Below, one piece after another: positions 5,469 through 7,384 of a stretch of DNA of 7,384 bases. The first letter of the stretch is position 1. Every line of letters starts with the position of its first letter. The notes beneath the pieces were generated by a model, which had not been told where the DNA came from, did not search any database, and was given only the letters and a program-made list of their open reading frames with translations. Where the stretch lies: the NCBI GenBank assembly GCA_025922735.1, contig JAICHI010000053.1:1-7384 (forward strand), written 5' to 3'. The DNA comes from Nitrososphaeraceae archaeon. Its GTDB lineage: Archaea > Thermoproteota > Nitrososphaeria > Nitrososphaerales > Nitrososphaeraceae. Position numbers and translations under genes: made by a program.

Positions 5469-5639
5469 ATGACAAAAGGCACTACATCGATGGGCAAGTT
5501 CACCCGTAAGAAAACCCATATAAGATGCAGAAGGTGTGGCCACAACTCATATCATAAGCGAGGTAAGAGGTGCGCAAAGTGCGGCTACCCCGACCCAAGA
5601 ATTCGCAAGTACGAATGGATTAAGCGACAGGTCATCTGA
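5469..5639 (+). CDS. rpl37e: 50S ribosomal protein L37e
   Basis: A small zinc-binding protein of the large ribosomal subunit, shared by archaea and eukaryotes and absent from bacteria. The 56-residue product starts [11 protein letters not shown], the family signature, and has a C2-C2 zinc site at C20-X2-C23 and C35-X2-C38 within [20 protein letters not shown]. About a third of the residues are basic, as expected for rRNA binding. The ATG at 5469 has an AAGGAG Shine-Dalgarno-like sequence at 5449-5454, rather far (14 bases) from the start. It is almost certainly cotranscribed with LSm, 25 bases upstream, and perhaps with the coiled-coil protein gene that follows 46 bases later. Confidence 0.96.
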   Translation: MTKGTTSMGKFTRKKTHIRCRRCGHNSYHKRGKRCAKCGYPDPRIRKYEWIKRQVI

Positions 5640-5685
5640 TACAACGCAAAGCTTTTCTTCTAGCGAGCATTGGCAAACCCATATA

Positions 5686-6288
5686 ATGTCCACAGAAATC
5701 GCCCTCATAGCCGGTTCATCTATTGCAGGTGTAATATCAGCAGTATTTCTAGACAAGCTTTTTCGCTTCAGAAGTAACAATAAAAAGCCTGCACGGCCGT
5801 CATCATCCAGCGCCTCCATACGGGCGGAACTTCTATCACTCCTGTTTGAAAAGAACCTTACAGCTGAGGCAATTACTCGGGTATATGAAGCAGCTCAGGA
5901 TGGCAGGATCGACAGGTTAGAGCGTGACAAACTGTTGCTGAAATACAAGCAGCAACTCGATTCGCTCAACCAAAAGGTCGCTTACCTGCAGCCTGTGTCA
6001 GACTTTTCGGATCTCAAGGAACTCCGCAACAACCTTGTGTCGTTCCTCGAGGACAGGATTTCTGCGCTTGACAAAAAGTTATTAGATCTTTCAAAATCCA
6101 GCCCTCATTCCCAGGATGATATTGACACAAATGCGAAAAAGATACTTGCCGAAACGTCGAAGGTGCAGTCTGTTACTCCTATAGAGCAAAAGATGTTCAA
6201 GGGTGATGAACAAAGCATTAAGCAGTTACAAAAGGAAATAGTTCAAGCGCTACAACACCTTGAGCAGGTTGAGATAGACAAGGACTAA
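5686..6288 (+). CDS. Membrane-anchored coiled-coil protein of unknown function
   Basis: I do not recognise a named family. The 200-residue product has one N-terminal hydrophobic segment (about 4-22, EIALIAGSSIAGVISAVFL) followed by basic residues (K24, R27, R29, K33-K34), so the rest should face the cytoplasm. A Ser-rich linker (39-44) leads to a long, charged helical region. Likely coiled-coil stretches are about 74-100, 108-137 and 170-196, with many K/E/Q residues and no cysteine. The ATG at 5686 is chosen because the longer in-frame start at 5536 lies inside the L37e gene in another frame. The gene follows LSm-L37e by 46 bases with no clear promoter between, so cotranscription is plausible. 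A membrane tether or scaffold role is inferred from shape only. Confidence 0.75.
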   Translation: MSTEIALIAGSSIAGVISAVFLDKLFRFRSNNKKPARPSSSSASIRAELLSLLFEKNLTAEAITRVYEAAQDGRIDRLERDKLLLKYKQQLDSLNQKVAYLQPVSDFSDLKELRNNLVSFLEDRISALDKKLLDLSKSSPHSQDDIDTNAKKILAETSKVQSVTPIEQKMFKGDEQSIKQLQKEIVQALQHLEQVEIDKD

Positions 6289-6474
6289 CGGGTTTGGCAT
6301 ATAAACGCCTTTGGCGAGGCTTGAAATATTGCAAGCGACATAGTGTGTTTCTATAGTTCTTTCTTGCTAACTTATTCTATTCAACTTCGAAAGGAATTAT
6401 AGAAATGTAGTATGGTTCTATGTAAGTAGCACATATAGAAAAGCAAATAGTGTGGAAAATTCCCACCTACCCAA
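6289..6474. other. Intergenic region before folD, with short hairpins and a TATA-like box
   Basis: Holds a GC-rich hairpin CGCC-TTT-GGCG (6306-6316) just after the coiled-coil gene, which may be part of its 3' end. The octamer TATAGAAA occurs at 6398-6405 and 6434-6441 and inverted at 6348-6355, the last forming a loose inverted repeat with the first. No protein gene or RNA gene seen. Confidence 0.45.
6432..6442 (+). promoter_or_regulatory. TATA-like box for folD
   Basis: CATATAGAAAA, centred about 39 bases before the TTG start at 6475. It predicts initiation near 6462 and a leader of roughly 12 bases, so folD has its own promoter rather than depending on the upstream operon. Confidence 0.4.
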
Positions 6475-7341
6475 TTGGTAGCGCGCATAATCGACGGCAA
6501 GGTCGTATCGGCAGACGTAAAATCAAGAGTAATAAGGGCTGTTCTAGAATTGAAGGAAATCGGCGTCCAACCATGCCTTGCGACGGTGCTAGTCGGAGAT
6601 GATCCTGCGTCTGTAAGCTATATTCAGAGCAAGCATAAGGATGCAAAAGAGGTAGGTATTGTCACAAGGGATCATAGGCTTGACGCCAGCTTTAAGCAGA
6701 AGGAGCTGCGCGAGCTCGTGCAACTCCTCAACAACGATCCTGCAGTCCACGGCGTCTTAGTACAACTACCTCTGCCTTCCCATATCGATGAATTTGATAT
6801 ACTCGCCTCTCTAAGCCCGCTGAAGGATGTGGATGGCTTGACGCCGTCCAGCGTTGGCATGCTGCAGAGTGGTATTGCAGCACTTAAGCCCTGTACACCT
6901 TCTGGCATCATGGAGCTTTTGGATTATTACAAAATAGATGTAGCAGGGATGGACGTAGTCATTGTAAATCGCAGTAACTTGGTGGGGAAACCGCTTTTGA
7001 TTTTGTTGTTGGAACGAGACGCCACAGTGACAATTTGCCATTCAAAGACAAAGGACCTTAACGAAAAGCTACGCAGTGCAGATCTGGTTGTTACTGCAGT
7101 GGGCAACCGTCAGCGCTTTACACTTAATGCAAACATGGTAAAGGAAGGTGTAATCGTTATTGATGTTGGGATAGCTCGACTCAATGGCAAGCTGATCGGA
7201 GACCTTGACTTTGACTCTGTAAAGCAAAAAGCATCTTGGATAACGCCGGTGCCGGGCGGAGTGGGCCTTATGACTCGAGCGATGCTTTTGAAAAATACCG
7301 TGACTGCTGCTGCTTTTATAACACGAGAGATGAGTAAGTAA
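6475..7341 (+). CDS. folD: Bifunctional methylenetetrahydrofolate dehydrogenase / methenyltetrahydrofolate cyclohydrolase
   Basis: Interconverts 5,10-methylene-, 5,10-methenyl- and 10-formyl-tetrahydrofolate with NAD(P), in the cytoplasm. The 288 residues equal the usual family length. The catalytic site shows Y49-X3-K53 in SVSYIQSK, VQLPLP (96-101) and DVDGLTP with D120 (118-124). The cofactor-binding Rossmann half carries NRSNLVGKP (165-173), where the first residue is usually Gly. The C-terminal signature reads PGGVGLMT (260-267), with Leu265 in place of the usual Pro. Both changes are mild and the enzyme is probably active. The start is TTG at 6475; no ATG in frame gives a full N-terminus (VARIIDGKVV is standard). 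The next gene probably also acts on folates. Confidence 0.95.
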   Translation: MVARIIDGKVVSADVKSRVIRAVLELKEIGVQPCLATVLVGDDPASVSYIQSKHKDAKEVGIVTRDHRLDASFKQKELRELVQLLNNDPAVHGVLVQLPLPSHIDEFDILASLSPLKDVDGLTPSSVGMLQSGIAALKPCTPSGIMELLDYYKIDVAGMDVVIVNRSNLVGKPLLILLLERDATVTICHSKTKDLNEKLRSADLVVTAVGNRQRFTLNANMVKEGVIVIDVGIARLNGKLIGDLDFDSVKQKASWITPVPGGVGLMTRAMLLKNTVTAAAFITREMSK

Positions 7342-7346
7342 CTCTG

Positions 7347-7384
7347 CTGTCAGGCAAAAAAGAAATACGACAAAAGATGCTTGA
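7347..7384 (+). CDS. Probable 5-formyltetrahydrofolate cyclo-ligase, N-terminus (cut by window edge)
   Basis: The frame reads LSGKKEIRQKML before the window ends. KKEIRQKML matches the N-terminal start of 5-formyltetrahydrofolate cyclo-ligase, which uses ATP to turn 5-formyl- into 5,10-methenyl-tetrahydrofolate, a substrate of FolD. A stop codon closes the frame at 7335-7337, and the only candidates before the basic motif are CTG codons at 7344 and 7347; the first ATG is at 7377, after that motif. The gene lies only a few bases after folD and is surely cotranscribed with it. Twelve residues are too few to be certain of the family. Confidence 0.45.
   Translation, partial: MSGKKEIRQKML

Noticed and set aside
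5536..5685. A 50-residue N-terminal extension of the coiled-coil protein, starting at ATG 5536
   Set aside because: It lies inside the L37e gene in another frame; L37e is certain, and the ATG at 5686 gives a sensible N-terminus.

Overview
The window is archaeal and most likely comes from an ammonia-oxidising thaumarchaeote (Nitrososphaeria, probably the Nitrososphaerales side). Four things support this: an Sm-like (LSm) gene directly followed by ribosomal protein L37e, which is a classical archaeal gene pair; GatD, the archaea-specific Glu-tRNA(Gln) amidotransferase subunit; an archaeal-type NMN adenylyltransferase; and AT-rich TATA-like boxes about 25 bases before many starts, with almost no Shine-Dalgarno sequences. 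The family assignments are firm; the genus is an inference from gene content and moderate-to-low GC.

Layout. Positions 1-1976 carry a minus-strand block, read from right to left: nadM (NAD synthesis), a conserved-looking hypothetical protein, a MarC-family membrane protein, and the start of gatD, which runs off the left edge. The gaps are only 30-50 bases, yet each gene has its own TATA-like box. Positions 1977-2273 hold no clear protein gene but contain nested inverted repeats that may be a structured RNA. A 60-residue, very basic small protein follows on the minus strand (2274-2456), then a 440-base gap with a possible decayed gene. A secreted PQQ-type sugar (glucose/sorbosone) dehydrogenase homologue lies on the minus strand at 2928-4451.

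A 760-base AT-rich gap (4452-5224) separates it from a plus-strand block. The gap contains two very small candidate ORFs on opposite strands. The plus-strand block is LSm, L37e (56 residues), a membrane-anchored coiled-coil protein of unknown function, folD, and the first codons of a probable 5-formyltetrahydrofolate cyclo-ligase cut by the right edge. The last two belong to one-carbon folate metabolism and probably form an operon.

Themes. Most genes are housekeeping: translation (gatD, L37e), RNA binding (LSm), NAD synthesis and folate interconversion. Non-ATG starts are unusually common (TTG for nadM, gatD and folD; GTG for marC; TTG or GTG for the dehydrogenase). They often lie about 25-28 bases downstream of a TATA-like box, as expected for leaderless transcripts. 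I see no CRISPR array, insertion sequence, tRNA or rRNA. No new multi-gene system is evident; the most interesting unexplained parts are the 2029-2275 structured region, the small basic protein, the 4452-5224 gap and the coiled-coil protein beside L37e.
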